64,000 bases of DNA from an uncultured Bacteroides sp. (GCA_949289265.1 CASENE010000094.1:1-64000), one strand, 5' to 3'. Positions 28,081-37,810 are shown, counted from the stretch's first letter. A program made the numbers and translations. The notes: a model not told the origin generated them from the letters alone.

Positions 28081-29721
28081 ATGCGCCTTGCCATCGTATT
28101 GCTCTTCGGACTTGTGTGCAGCCTGCCGGCTTGGGCACGAAACGCCAGCCTGGATTCGCTGCTGACCGTTCTCGACGAAACCATCGAGCGGCACCAGCGT
28201 TATGCCGACCGGCGGGAACAGCAGATTGACCTGCTGCAAGGCCGGCTGCGGGCCGCGGGCATCCCCACCGACGAGCGTTATCGCCTGAACCACCGCCTGT
28301 ATCAACTGTACGACCCCTATGTCTGCGATTCTACCATCGCCGCGCTGAACCGTTGCATCGACCTGGCCGAATCCTTGCGCCGCCCCGACCTGGCCGCGCG
28401 CGACCGCATCCGCCTGGGTTACGTGCTGGCCTCGGCCGGCATGTATATGGAGGCCATCGACCGCTTGCGACAAGTGGACTGGACGCGCCTGGACAGCCTG
28501 GCGCGGGTGGACTATTACGTGGCCTGCGACCATGTCTACGGGGAATTGGGCTTCTACACGCAAGACCGCAGCCTGGGCCGCTACTACCGCCGTCGCTCGG
28601 AGGCGTACAAGGACTCTATACGGGCGTTGGCCGCGCCGTCGTCGGTCGTCTATCTGGAACTGGAGGAGACCCGCCTGCGCGACGGGGGGATGCTGGACGA
28701 GGCTTTCCGGCTGAACCAGCGCCTTCTTGCCGCCGTTGCCCCCGACACGCGCGAACAGGCCATCTTGTATTACAACCGCGCCCTGATATATCGCGAAGCA
28801 GGCGATGCCGTGGCCTACCGCACCGCCCTGGCCCGGTCGGCCATTGCCGACATACGCGCGGCGGTGAAAGACCATGCTTCGCTGTGGATGCTGGCGCAGG
28901 CCCTCTTCGACGACGGCGACCTGGAGCGGGCCTACCGCTACGTGGTGTTCTCGTGGAGCGAGACCTCGTTTTTCAACGCCCGTCTGCGTGCCTGGCAGAG
29001 CGTGGACGACCTGGAACTGATCAGCAACACCTACCAGTCCATGCTGCACCGCCGCAACGCCGTGCTGCAGCGGTACATCGTTTTCGCCTCCGTCCTGCTG
29101 GTGTTGCTGGTGCTGGCCCTGGTTTATATCTGGCGTCAGGTGAAGCGGCTGGCCCGCACGCGGCGCGAGCTGCTGCAGGCCAATGAGCGTCTGAACGGGC
29201 TTAATGCCGAGCTGAAGCAGATGAACGCCGAGCTGCAGCAGGCCAATACCCAGCTGCGCGAGGCCAACACCATCAAAGAGAACTACCTGGCCCGCTTCAT
29301 CAAACTCTGCTCTACCTACGTCGACCGCCTGGAGGCCTACCGCCGCATGGTGGGCAAGAAGATTGCCGCCGGGCAGACGGCAGAGTTGCTGAAGATATCC
29401 CGTTCGCCCTCGGTGCTGGACGATGCCTTGGACGAGCTTTATTCCAACTTCGATTCCGTCTTTCTGCGCATCTTTCCCGACTTCGTGGCGCAATTCAACG
29501 CCCTGCTGCGCGAAGGCGAGCAAATCCTGCCCAAAGCCGACGGCCAGCTCAGCACCGAGCTGCGCATCTTCGCCCTCATACGCCTGGGCATCACGGACAG
29601 TTCGCAGATAGCCGAGTTCCTGCACTACTCGGTCAACACCATCTACAACTACCGCGCCCGCGTGAAAAACAAGGCCCGTTGCCGCGAGGACTTCGAGCAG
29701 GCCGTGGTCCGCATCGCCTGA
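28081..29721 (+). CDS. DUF6377-type membrane regulator with TPR-like sensor and LuxR-like HTH
   Basis: A 546-residue protein predicted to be a membrane-bound one-component regulator. It has a signal peptide (MRLAIVLLFGLVCSLPAWAR) and a helical TPR-like periplasmic region (about 25-315). A membrane segment (VFASVLLVLLVLALVYIW, about 333-350) is followed by a coiled coil (RRELLQANERLNGLNAELKQ, repeated ELQQANTQL), the conserved block NYLARFIKLCSTYVDRLEAY, and a C-terminal LuxR-like helix-turn-helix (RLGITDSSQIAEFLHYSVNT). It has no kinase or receiver domain. Lying directly upstream of SusC-SusD-GH30, it is the likely regulator of that locus, sensing a breakdown product in the periplasm. The start at 28081 is chosen for the signal peptide and promoter. 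Confidence 0.85.
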   Translation: MRLAIVLLFGLVCSLPAWARNASLDSLLTVLDETIERHQRYADRREQQIDLLQGRLRAAGIPTDERYRLNHRLYQLYDPYVCDSTIAALNRCIDLAESLRRPDLAARDRIRLGYVLASAGMYMEAIDRLRQVDWTRLDSLARVDYYVACDHVYGELGFYTQDRSLGRYYRRRSEAYKDSIRALAAPSSVVYLELEETRLRDGGMLDEAFRLNQRLLAAVAPDTREQAILYYNRALIYREAGDAVAYRTALARSAIADIRAAVKDHASLWMLAQALFDDGDLERAYRYVVFSWSETSFFNARLRAWQSVDDLELISNTYQSMLHRRNAVLQRYIVFASVLLVLLVLALVYIWRQVKRLARTRRELLQANERLNGLNAELKQMNAELQQANTQLREANTIKENYLARFIKLCSTYVDRLEAYRRMVGKKIAAGQTAELLKISRSPSVLDDALDELYSNFDSVFLRIFPDFVAQFNALLREGEQILPKADGQLSTELRIFALIRLGITDSSQIAEFLHYSVNTIYNYRARVKNKARCREDFEQAVVRIA

Positions 29722-29771
29722 GGCGGTTTCCCCGTGCCCGCTGCCGGCTCCTTCATCTCCCGTTTCCGGAC

Positions 29772-29881
29772 GTTATAATTCCCGTTTCCTGGGGTTATAG
29801 TTCCCGCTCGCTGGGACTATGGTTCCAGCAAGCTGGCGTTATAGTCCCAGGAAACGGGCGTTATAACCCCGGCAAACCGGC
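29772..29881. repeat. 22-bp repeat array, family A, forming one long inverted repeat
   Basis: Five units start at 29772, 29794, 29816, 29838 and 29860, each exactly 22 bp. The first core (CCCGTTTCCTGGG) is the exact reverse complement of the fourth (CCCAGGAAACGGG), and the third contains CCAGCAAGCTGG. As a result 29772-29866 as a whole reads almost the same on both strands and could form a single cruciform or RNA hairpin. It lies between the regulator stop and the SusC start; the rest of 29722-30122 is GC-rich without further features apart from the promoter candidate. Confidence 0.88.
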
Positions 29882-30046
29882 TTCCGCAGGCCCGTTCCGG
29901 CCGTTTGCAGCGCCTCTTCCCCGTCTTTCTGCCGTCCACTTTTTGCGGCTTCGGCGCAGGTGCCATCCGCTTGATTTCCAGTTGATTCATGTTCTATCCC
30001 TTCCACTTTTTCATCCCTCTGCTGTCGGACGTTGACTAAAGTAGAA

Positions 30047-30054
30047 TAATTTTG
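30047..30054 (+). promoter_or_regulatory. Candidate -7 element for the SusC-SusD-GH30 operon
   Basis: TAATTTTG, 68 bp before the SusC ATG, matches TAnnTTTG. The -33 region has GTC instead of TTG, fitting a promoter that needs an activator. Confidence 0.5.
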
Positions 30055-30122
30055 TCCTGCGGTCTCCCGTGAAGGGAGATGCAAGACGAATCATTACCTA
30101 ATTAAAAACAAACAATTACCCA

Positions 30123-33104
30123 ATGAAAAACGAAAGACATTTGAGGGAAATCCGCCGTTTGTCGGCCTTTGTGCTGATGGCGTGTTTGTCCCTGTGTGCT
30201 TTTGCACAGAATCTGACTGTGAAAGGGCGCGTGCTCGATGACTCCCACGAGGCAGTCATTGGCGCCAGCGTCCAGGAAAAAGGTACGACGAACGGAACCA
30301 TTACGGACATCGACGGCAACTTTACGCTCCACGTCGACCCGCAGGCCACGTTGGTCATCTCTTACATCGGTTACCAGACGGTGGAGGTGAAGGCCTCGGC
30401 CCAGGTGCAGGTGACGCTGAAGGAGGACAACGAAGTGTTGGACGAGGTGGTGGTCATCGGCTACGGTTCGGTGAAGCGCCGCGACGTCACCACGGCCGTG
30501 TCGTCCGTGTCGACCGATGACATCCAGCACCGTCCCATCCTGTCGGCCGCCCAGGCCATGCAGGGCAAGGCAGCCGGCGTGAGCGTCATCCAGCCCACGG
30601 GACAGCCCGGCGGCGACCTGAGCATCCGCGTGCGCGGCACCACGTCGTTCAACGGCAGCAACGACCCGCTCTACGTGGTGGACGGCGTGCCGGTGGACAA
30701 CATCAAGTTCCTTTCGCCCAACGACATCGCCTCGATGCAAATCCTGAAAGACGCCTCTTCGGCCGCCATCTACGGTTCGCGTGCCGCCAACGGCGTGGTA
30801 TTGATTACCACCAAGGCCGGACAGGCAGGCAAGGCCAAGGTGGCCCTGACCATCCAGGCCGGCTTCACGCAGGTGGCCAACAAGATCGAGTCGCTCAACA
30901 CGGCGCAATACAAGGAGCTGATGGACGAAATAGGACTCATCACCCTGCCCGACGGACTGACCGACCAGACCGACTGGTGGGACGAGACCTACACCACGGG
31001 CAACACGCAGAACTATCAGGTGTCCGTGTCCGACGGCAACGACAAGCTGCGCTACTACCTCTCCGCCGGCTACCAGAACGAAAAGGGCATCCTGGAGACG
31101 GCCTTCTTCCGCCGCTATAACTTCCGTGCCAACATCGAGAACGACGTGCGCAAGTGGCTCCGCATCTCGGCCAACATCGCCTATTCGGACTACACCAGCA
31201 ACGGTGCCGGCGAGATGGGAACGGGCGCCAACCGCGGCGGCACGGTCTTGTCCGTCATCAACACCCCGCGGTACGCGCCCATCATGGACCCGGAGAATCC
31301 GGACCGATACTACAACAACTTCTACGGTGCCAACATCACCAGCCCCTTGGAGAACCTGGAGCGACGCCGCTATGACCGCAGCCGCGAGAACCGACTGGTG
31401 GCATCGGGCAGCGCGTTGCTGACCTTCATCCCTAAGGAACTGACCTTCAAGACGACGTTCTCCATCGACCGCCGCAACGCCATCTCCACCACCTTCCTCG
31501 ACCCCCAGAAGACGCAGCACGGCCGCGACCAGTATGGCGAAGGTTCGGACAACCGCAACCAGAACACCGTGCTGACCTGGGATAACGTCCTGACCTACGA
31601 CAAGCTGTTCAAGCAGAAGCACGGACTGAACGTGATGGTCGGCTCGTCGTGGACGGATTCGGACTACCGCAACAACTACATCAGCGGCTCGCACTACCGC
31701 AACGGACTCATCCAGACGCTGAACGCCGCCAACATGATAGGCCTCAACGGGGCCGGTTCCAGCGCTTCGGAGTGGGGCATCATGTCCTACTTCGGCCGCA
31801 TCTCCTACAACTACGACGGCAAGTACCTGGCCACGGCCAACGTCCGCGCCGACGGCTCGTCGCGCCTGCATCCCGACCACCGCTGGGGCGTCTTCCCCTC
31901 GTTCTCGGCAGCTTGGCGCATCTCGTCGGAAGAGTTCATGGAAGGCACGCGCGGCTGGCTGGACGACCTGAAGATCCGTGCCGGCTGGGGACAGACCGGT
32001 AACCAGTCCGGCCTGGGCGACTATGCTTACCTGCAGCTCTACAACATCAATCGCATCCCCTGGTATGAGGAAGGCAACGGCGACGCAGTGCCCACCGTCA
32101 GCCCCTCCAACCTGCGCACCCGCGACCTGACCTGGGAGACCACCACGCAGACCAACGTCGGCCTGGACTTCACGGCCTTCAACAGCCGCCTGAACGTCAC
32201 CTTGGACTGGTATTACAAACGCACCACCGACATGCTGATGAACGTATCCCTGCCGTCGGGCTCGGCCATCGCCAGCAGCATCTCGCGCAACGAGGGCACC
32301 ATGATCAACAAAGGCTTCGAGTTCTCCATCAGCTCCAAAAACTTCGTGGGTCCCTTCGAGTGGAGCACCGACCTCAACATGTCCTTCAACCGCAACAAGC
32401 TGGAAGACCTGGAACTCCAGAAAGTCTACTACGCAGCTACGGCCAGCGAGCGCATCACCGAGTACATCGTGCGCAACGAGCCGGGACGTCCCCTGGGCGG
32501 CTTCTATGGTTACGTCTGCGACGGCGTTGACCCCGAGACGGGCGATCTGATGTATCGCGACCTCAACGGCGACGGCGTGGTGTCCACTTCCGACCGTACC
32601 TACATCGGCGATCCGAACCCCAAGTTCACTTACGGTATGACCAACACCTTCTCCTATAAGAACTTCACCTTGAGCATCCTCATCCAGGGTTCTTATGGAA
32701 ACGACGTGTTCAACGCCTCGCGTATGGAGACCGAAGGCATGTACGACGGCAAGAACCAGAGCGCGCGCGTGCTGGACCGCTGGCGCATCCCCGGCCAAAT
32801 CACCGATGTGCCCCGCGCCAACTACACCATGCACAACTCCACCTACTTCGTGGAAGACGGCAGCTACCTGCGCGTGAAAGACCTCACCCTGTCCTACGAC
32901 GTCAAAGGCCCTTGGCTGAACAAGCTGGGCGTGACGCGCCTGCAGCCCTACTTCACCGCCACCAACCTGCTGACCTGGACGGGCTACAGCGGCATGGATC
33001 CCGAGGTGAACCAGTGGGGAAACAACGGTGCCATCCAAGGTATCGACTGGGGTACGTATCCGCAGTGCCGCTCCTTCGTATTTGGCATTAATCTTGAATT
33101 CTAA
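30123..33104 (+). CDS. SusC/RagA-type TonB-linked outer-membrane importer
   Basis: A 993-residue TonB-dependent transporter. It has a signal peptide (ending LCAFAQ), a carboxypeptidase-regulatory-like domain (VKGRVLDDSHEAVIGASV, TDIDGNFTLHVDP), and a plug with DEVVVIGYGSVKRRDVTTAV and AAIYGSRAANGVVLITTKAG. The barrel ends CRSFVFGINLEF. Base composition is strongly GC-rich like the core genes around it. It is followed after 15 bp by its SusD, then GH30 and a binding lipoprotein, an order resembling the Bacteroides thetaiotaomicron beta-1,6-glucan locus as I remember it. Confidence 0.96.
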   Translation: MKNERHLREIRRLSAFVLMACLSLCAFAQNLTVKGRVLDDSHEAVIGASVQEKGTTNGTITDIDGNFTLHVDPQATLVISYIGYQTVEVKASAQVQVTLKEDNEVLDEVVVIGYGSVKRRDVTTAVSSVSTDDIQHRPILSAAQAMQGKAAGVSVIQPTGQPGGDLSIRVRGTTSFNGSNDPLYVVDGVPVDNIKFLSPNDIASMQILKDASSAAIYGSRAANGVVLITTKAGQAGKAKVALTIQAGFTQVANKIESLNTAQYKELMDEIGLITLPDGLTDQTDWWDETYTTGNTQNYQVSVSDGNDKLRYYLSAGYQNEKGILETAFFRRYNFRANIENDVRKWLRISANIAYSDYTSNGAGEMGTGANRGGTVLSVINTPRYAPIMDPENPDRYYNNFYGANITSPLENLERRRYDRSRENRLVASGSALLTFIPKELTFKTTFSIDRRNAISTTFLDPQKTQHGRDQYGEGSDNRNQNTVLTWDNVLTYDKLFKQKHGLNVMVGSSWTDSDYRNNYISGSHYRNGLIQTLNAANMIGLNGAGSSASEWGIMSYFGRISYNYDGKYLATANVRADGSSRLHPDHRWGVFPSFSAAWRISSEEFMEGTRGWLDDLKIRAGWGQTGNQSGLGDYAYLQLYNINRIPWYEEGNGDAVPTVSPSNLRTRDLTWETTTQTNVGLDFTAFNSRLNVTLDWYYKRTTDMLMNVSLPSGSAIASSISRNEGTMINKGFEFSISSKNFVGPFEWSTDLNMSFNRNKLEDLELQKVYYAATASERITEYIVRNEPGRPLGGFYGYVCDGVDPETGDLMYRDLNGDGVVSTSDRTYIGDPNPKFTYGMTNTFSYKNFTLSILIQGSYGNDVFNASRMETEGMYDGKNQSARVLDRWRIPGQITDVPRANYTMHNSTYFVEDGSYLRVKDLTLSYDVKGPWLNKLGVTRLQPYFTATNLLTWTGYSGMDPEVNQWGNNGAIQGIDWGTYPQCRSFVFGINLEF

Positions 33105-33119
33105 TCAATACCGACCGTT

Positions 33120-34649
33120 ATGAAACTTAGCAATTATAAATATTATCTTTTAGGCGGACTGCTGACAGCCGGGCTGCTCAACTTCTCCGCTTGTAGTCTG
33201 GACTACGAACCTTTGGCTTCCTATTCCGATCTGACTGAGGGCATCGAGGAAGAAGAAGGAGAACGCGTGGAGTTTGCCACGAAGGCCGACGTGGAGTCTG
33301 CCCTGGAAGCACTTTATCAGAAGATGAAAGACCGCATGGAACACTGGGCGATGGACCAGTTGCTCATCGGTGACAGTCATTCGGACAATGCCTACGGCGG
33401 CTCTACCGACGGCGGCGTCGTCAACTACGAGAACAACTCCATAGACGCCAACAACCCCAACATCGTGCGCGACTGGGATCGCTTCATGGAGGACGCTACG
33501 GCGGCCACCCGCATCATCAACAACGTCGACCTGGTGCCCGATGCCTCCTTTGCCGAAGCCGACCGCAACAGCATCAAAGCCCAGGCCATGATATTCCGCG
33601 CCTTTATCTGGTTCGAGATGACACGCATGTGGGGCAACATCCCCTTGAACCTCACCCTGCCGCCCGACATCACGGCCGACAACATCGAAGAGGTCTACCC
33701 CGAATACTTCCCGCCCCAGAACACGCAGCAAGAGGCTTACGAGAAGATTGTGGAAGACCTGCTCTACGCAGTGGAACATGCCCCCAACACCGATGCTGCC
33801 GACAAGACGCTGTTCTCTAACGACGTGGCACGCGCGCTGCTGGCCAAGGTCTATGCGGAGAAACCGATGCAGGACTACAGCAAAGTTATCCAATACTGCG
33901 ACGAGCTGGAAGCCCACGGCTACGGGCTGGCCGACAACTTCTCCGACCTGTTCGGCATGAACGAGCTGGTGACCGACGTGAAGATGCGCAACACCCGCGA
34001 GGGCATTCTGGAGGCCCAGTTCCCTGCTTCGGGCGGCAACTGGATGGCCTGGATGTACGGACGCGACCTGTTGGACTATGATTACTCGTTCAGCTGGGCC
34101 AAGTGGATTACGCCTTCGCGCGACTTGGTGGCTGCTTTTGAAAAAGCCGGCGACACGGAGCGATACAACGAGACGGTGGTGTGGTACGAGTGCACCTGGA
34201 GCAACTATTACCCCAAGGAACACTACGCCTTTGCCTACAAGTGTCGTTCGGGTGCCAGCAGCATCATCTACATCCGTTTTGCCGACATCCTGCTGCTGAA
34301 GGCCGAAGCCTACCTGCGTGGAGCGAACAAGGACTTGAACGCCGCCGCCGACATCATCGACCGCATCCGCGAGCGCGCCGGGCTCGACCCGTTGCCTGCC
34401 TCCGTGCGTGGCAGCGAGAGCAGCCTGTGGGAAGCCTACAAGCTGGAACGCCGTCTGGAGCTGGCGCTGGAAGGACAACGCTGGTACGACCTGTGCCGCT
34501 GGGGCGAGGTGGAGAACGTGATGAACCACATCAACGACGAAGGCCGCGCTGCCAACGTCAAGCCCTACGACGAGAACTCTTACCTGATGCCCCTCCCGCA
34601 GACCGTGCTGGACAGCAACGAGAACCTGGTGCAGAACCCGGGCTATTAA
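33120..34649 (+). CDS. SusD/RagB-type glycan-binding outer-membrane lipoprotein
   Basis: A 509-residue surface lipoprotein partner of the upstream SusC. The lipobox is FSAC (Cys25). TPR-like helices (AQAMIFRAFIWFEMTRMWGN, NDVARALLAKVYAEKPMQDY), the conserved RFADILLLKAEAYLRGANKD, KLERRLELALEGQRWYDLCR and the ending LMPLPQTVLDSNENLVQNPG are all typical SusD features. It lies between SusC (15 bp) and GH30 (24 bp), so one transcript is expected. Ligand is inferred only from the GH30 neighbour. Confidence 0.96.
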   Translation: MKLSNYKYYLLGGLLTAGLLNFSACSLDYEPLASYSDLTEGIEEEEGERVEFATKADVESALEALYQKMKDRMEHWAMDQLLIGDSHSDNAYGGSTDGGVVNYENNSIDANNPNIVRDWDRFMEDATAATRIINNVDLVPDASFAEADRNSIKAQAMIFRAFIWFEMTRMWGNIPLNLTLPPDITADNIEEVYPEYFPPQNTQQEAYEKIVEDLLYAVEHAPNTDAADKTLFSNDVARALLAKVYAEKPMQDYSKVIQYCDELEAHGYGLADNFSDLFGMNELVTDVKMRNTREGILEAQFPASGGNWMAWMYGRDLLDYDYSFSWAKWITPSRDLVAAFEKAGDTERYNETVVWYECTWSNYYPKEHYAFAYKCRSGASSIIYIRFADILLLKAEAYLRGANKDLNAAADIIDRIRERAGLDPLPASVRGSESSLWEAYKLERRLELALEGQRWYDLCRWGEVENVMNHINDEGRAANVKPYDENSYLMPLPQTVLDSNENLVQNPGY

Positions 34650-34673
34650 TCACCCTCTAACGAACTGTAAAGT

Positions 34674-36191
34674 ATGATATTGAACAAGACCAAACTATTG
34701 CTCCCGCTGCTGTGCATGAGCTTCACGGCCTGCATGGCATGCAGCGACTCTTCCGCAGGAGGCTCGGACGAGCCCACACCGGGCCCCGGCCCCGGCGAAC
34801 CCGTTGCCGAGGGCGACGTCAACTATTACCTCACCACGGCCAACCAGGCCTACGACCTTACGCCCGGCACGCTGGACTTCAGCACCGTGGACAACATGTC
34901 GCCCAGCACCGTGCGCCTCGATGCGGCCACGCGCTACCAGGAGATGGACGGATTTGGCGCGGCCGTCACCGGCTCCACCAGCTACAACCTCTCGCTGATG
35001 CCCGAAGAGGCCCGGACCAAGTTCCTGCAAGAGACCTTTGGGCCGGACAAATACGGCTTCAGCTACGTCCGCGTGTCCATCGGCTGTTCGGACTTCTCGC
35101 TGAGCGACTACACCTGCTGCGACACGCCGGGCATCGAGAACTTCGCCTTGACCACGGAAGAGACCAAGTACGTCATCCCGGCCCTGAAGCAGATACTGGC
35201 CATCAACCCGGACTTGAAAATCATCGCTTCGCCCTGGACGTGCCCCAAGTGGATGAAGGTGGAAGACCTGGAGAGCCTCAAGCCCTACGACTCGTGGACG
35301 GGCGGCCAGCTCAACCCGAAGTACTATCAGGACTATGCCACCTACTTCGTGAAGTGGCTGCAGGCCTTCAAGGACGCCGGCGTGGACATCTACGCCATCA
35401 CCGTGGAGAACGAGCCCCTGAACCGGGGCAACTCGGCCTCGCTCTACATGAGTTGGGAAGAGCAGCGCGACTTCGTGAAGACGGCCCTCGGCCCGGCCTT
35501 GCAGCAGAACGGCTTCGGAGGCGTGAAGATTTACGCCTTCGACCATAACTACAACTACGACAACCAGGCCTCGCAACAGGACTATTCGTTGAAGATATTC
35601 CAGGACGCAGATGCCCGGAAGTACTTCACCGGCACGGCCTTCCACGACTACGGCGGCACGCGCGACGAGCTGCTGGACGTCCACCAGAAGGCGCCCGACA
35701 TGGAACTGCTCTTCACGGAGACCTCCATCGGCGAGTGGAACAACGGCAACGACCTGACCCAGGCCCTGAACCGCGACATGGAAAACGTGGCTCTGGGCAC
35801 GGTGAACAACTGGTGCGTGGGCGTCATCGTGTGGAACCTGATGCTGGACAGCGACCAGGGCCCGCACGGAGGCCCGGGCGCTTGCGCCACGTGCTACGGC
35901 GCCGTGGATGTGGACAACACCAACTACACCACCATCCGCCGCAACTCGCACTACTACATCATTGCCCACCTGGCATCGGTGGTGAAGCCCGGGGCCACGC
36001 GCATCGGTACGTCCGGCTACGCCAAAGACGGCATTACCTATGCGGCCTTCGAGAACACCGACGGTACCTATGCCTTCGTGTTGAACAATGCCGGGCAAGA
36101 GGCCCAAAGCATCACCGTGGACGACGGCGCGCACCACTTCACCTTCGAGGTGCCGGCGCGGGCGGTCGTTTCCTACCGCTGGGCCAAGTAA
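34674..36191 (+). CDS. GH30 family glycosidase, candidate endo-beta-1,6-glucanase (lipoprotein)
   Basis: A 505-residue GH30 enzyme. It has a lipoprotein signal (FTAC or CMAC, Cys20/Cys23), a Pro-Gly linker (PTPGPGPGEP) that would hold it off the membrane, the catalytic barrel (RYQEMDGFGAAVTGSTSYNL, SPWTCPKWMK), the acid/base Glu247 in TVENEP, and the nucleophile Glu349 in LLFTETSIGEW. The C-terminal beta-sandwich ends VPARAVVSYRW. The overall pattern is like GH30_3, which includes the surface endo-beta-1,6-glucanase BT3312 of Bacteroides thetaiotaomicron; glucosylceramidase-like or other GH30 activity cannot be excluded. Neighbours are SusC/SusD upstream and a binding lipoprotein downstream, which fits a surface endo-enzyme. 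Confidence 0.88.
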   Translation: MILNKTKLLLPLLCMSFTACMACSDSSAGGSDEPTPGPGPGEPVAEGDVNYYLTTANQAYDLTPGTLDFSTVDNMSPSTVRLDAATRYQEMDGFGAAVTGSTSYNLSLMPEEARTKFLQETFGPDKYGFSYVRVSIGCSDFSLSDYTCCDTPGIENFALTTEETKYVIPALKQILAINPDLKIIASPWTCPKWMKVEDLESLKPYDSWTGGQLNPKYYQDYATYFVKWLQAFKDAGVDIYAITVENEPLNRGNSASLYMSWEEQRDFVKTALGPALQQNGFGGVKIYAFDHNYNYDNQASQQDYSLKIFQDADARKYFTGTAFHDYGGTRDELLDVHQKAPDMELLFTETSIGEWNNGNDLTQALNRDMENVALGTVNNWCVGVIVWNLMLDSDQGPHGGPGACATCYGAVDVDNTNYTTIRRNSHYYIIAHLASVVKPGATRIGTSGYAKDGITYAAFENTDGTYAFVLNNAGQEAQSITVDDGAHHFTFEVPARAVVSYRWAK

Positions 36192-36233
36192 CCCTACTTT
36201 CCCAATGAACCCATAAAAAGACAACAACAAACC

Positions 36234-37589
36234 ATGAAGAAGAATAAACTTTCACTCTTAGCAATCATGGCCGGGACGCTGCTGATGGGCGCCTGCCAGG
36301 ACGACGACAACGCCCCCGGCAACCCTGTGATGAACAACGTCCCGACGGAGACCATCAACGCCTGCTTTGGCGACAGCCTGGCCTTCACCATCAACGCCTC
36401 CGACGCGGAAGTGCCTCTGTCCACCCTCAAGGCGCAGCTGTACTTCGGCGAAGAGATGGTGTCCGAAACCGTCATCCGCACCAAGGTGAGCGGCGAGGAC
36501 TATTCCGGCAAGATTTACGTGCCTTTCTACAAGGACATCCCCGACGGAACGGCCACGCTGAAATACGTCTTGCAGAACATCCACTTTACCATCACCGAGC
36601 AGACGGTGAACGTCAGCTGCACGCGCCCGCAGTACGACCACCTCGTGCTGGTGGCCGAAGACGGCACGCAGTACAACATGCCCCGCACCGGCCAGAACCA
36701 GTATGCCGTGACGGCCGACTTCCCGCAGAAACTCAACGCCTACATCCTGGCCCCGGCCTACGGCACTGCCGGCAACGACCTGACCTTTGGCTACGGCACG
36801 GACAACGCCATCACCGAGGGCAGCACCACCAACATCCCCTTCTCCAACCTGGAGGCGGGCGAATACACCGTCACCTTCAACACGCTGACCTACGAGGCCG
36901 GCCCCTTCCTCACCGTTAACATGAACGGGCAGGAGTTCACACAGGTAGACGCCAACACCATGAAGGTGGAGACGGCCCTGGAGCAGGGACAGGCCATTGC
37001 CTTTGAAGGCGTGCCCAACTACGACGAATGGTGGATAGACCCCGATTTCTTCAACAAGGCAGAGGACGGCACGCTGACCTTTGCGGCCATTAGCGGCAAC
37101 TACCGCATCACGGCCGACACCGAGAACCAGTATTTTAAGGTCGAGGTGCTGGACGGAGCCATGAGCGACGCCACGCTGCAGGCCGACGGAACGGGCGCCC
37201 TTTACATCATCGGCGAATACGTGGGCAAGCCTACCGTGCTGAACATGCCCGGATGGGAGCCGTCCAAAGCCATCTGCATGGCGCCCATCGGCAACAAGGT
37301 GTACCAGTTTACGGGCGTGGCCGGTTCGGATGCGGCCAATCCTGCCGGCAAGCAGATTTTCAGCCAGCAGGTCAACTTCAAGTTCTACGGCTCGAAGGGA
37401 TGGGACAACGAGTACAAGAGCGACCGCATGACCACGGACAGCGACCTCTTCATCGTCAATCCGGGTCCGAACGATGACGGCAACATTCACCTGGCCGACG
37501 GCGTCACCTTGGAAGACGGCGCCACCTACGTCATCACCGTCGACATGAGCGACCCCGCCCACGCCGTGATGCACGCCGTGAAGAAGTAA
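36234..37589 (+). CDS. Surface glycan-binding lipoprotein (DUF5125/DUF5121-like)
   Basis: A 451-residue lipoprotein with lipobox MGAC (Cys21) followed by an acidic QDDDN, the pattern often associated with surface export. The rest is predicted beta-rich, with Ig-like repeats: about 35-130 (ETINACFGDSLAFTINASDA), 130-300, and a C-terminal domain starting near 320 (ALYIIGEYVGKPTVLNMPGW) resembling SusE/F-type or DUF5121 modules. No catalytic motif is visible. As the last gene after SusC-SusD-GH30, in the position of the surface glycan-binding protein in the known beta-1,6-glucan locus, it probably binds the polysaccharide at the cell surface. Domain names are from memory. Confidence 0.78.
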   Translation: MKKNKLSLLAIMAGTLLMGACQDDDNAPGNPVMNNVPTETINACFGDSLAFTINASDAEVPLSTLKAQLYFGEEMVSETVIRTKVSGEDYSGKIYVPFYKDIPDGTATLKYVLQNIHFTITEQTVNVSCTRPQYDHLVLVAEDGTQYNMPRTGQNQYAVTADFPQKLNAYILAPAYGTAGNDLTFGYGTDNAITEGSTTNIPFSNLEAGEYTVTFNTLTYEAGPFLTVNMNGQEFTQVDANTMKVETALEQGQAIAFEGVPNYDEWWIDPDFFNKAEDGTLTFAAISGNYRITADTENQYFKVEVLDGAMSDATLQADGTGALYIIGEYVGKPTVLNMPGWEPSKAICMAPIGNKVYQFTGVAGSDAANPAGKQIFSQQVNFKFYGSKGWDNEYKSDRMTTDSDLFIVNPGPNDDGNIHLADGVTLEDGATYVITVDMSDPAHAVMHAVKK

Positions 37590-37626
37590 GCCTCCCGCCA
37601 CAAACACACATAGACATATATGCAGG

Positions 37627-37662
37627 TTCGCCCCGGCAGCACACGGATGCTGTCGGGGCGAA
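37627..37662 (+). terminator. Stem-loop after the SusC-SusD-GH30 operon
   Basis: TTCGCCCCGGCAGC (37627-37640) pairs with GCTGTCGGGGCGAA (37649-37662) with one G-T pair and an 8-nt loop, 37 bp past the stop. There is no T-run, so it may be a 3'-end stabiliser rather than a classic terminator. Confidence 0.55.
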
Positions 37663-37722
37663 TGGCGTCCGGACGGCCCCTCCATCCCCCTCCGGAAGGG
37701 CCTGCGGCGGCCTCCGGCTGGC

Positions 37723-37810
37723 ATTATAACGCCCGCTTGCTGGGGCTCTAATTCCCGCTCGCTGGGACTCTAACGCCCGCTCGCTGGGACAGTAACGCCC
37801 GGTCGGGCCG
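37723..37810. repeat. 22-bp repeat array, family A (four direct units)
   Basis: Units at 37723, 37745, 37767 and 37789, each 22 bp; cores CCCGCTTGCTGGG, CCCGCTCGCTGGG (twice) and CCCGGTCGGGCC, all in the same orientation. It lies between the binding-lipoprotein gene and prfB, upstream of the prfB promoter. Confidence 0.87.

Noticed and set aside
30102-33038. A 978-codon minus-strand open frame opposite susC
   Set aside because: Antisense shadow of a clear SusC gene; no motifs and no promoter.
36258-37724. A 488-codon minus-strand frame opposite the binding-lipoprotein gene
   Set aside because: Antisense shadow; the plus-strand gene has a lipobox and fits the operon.
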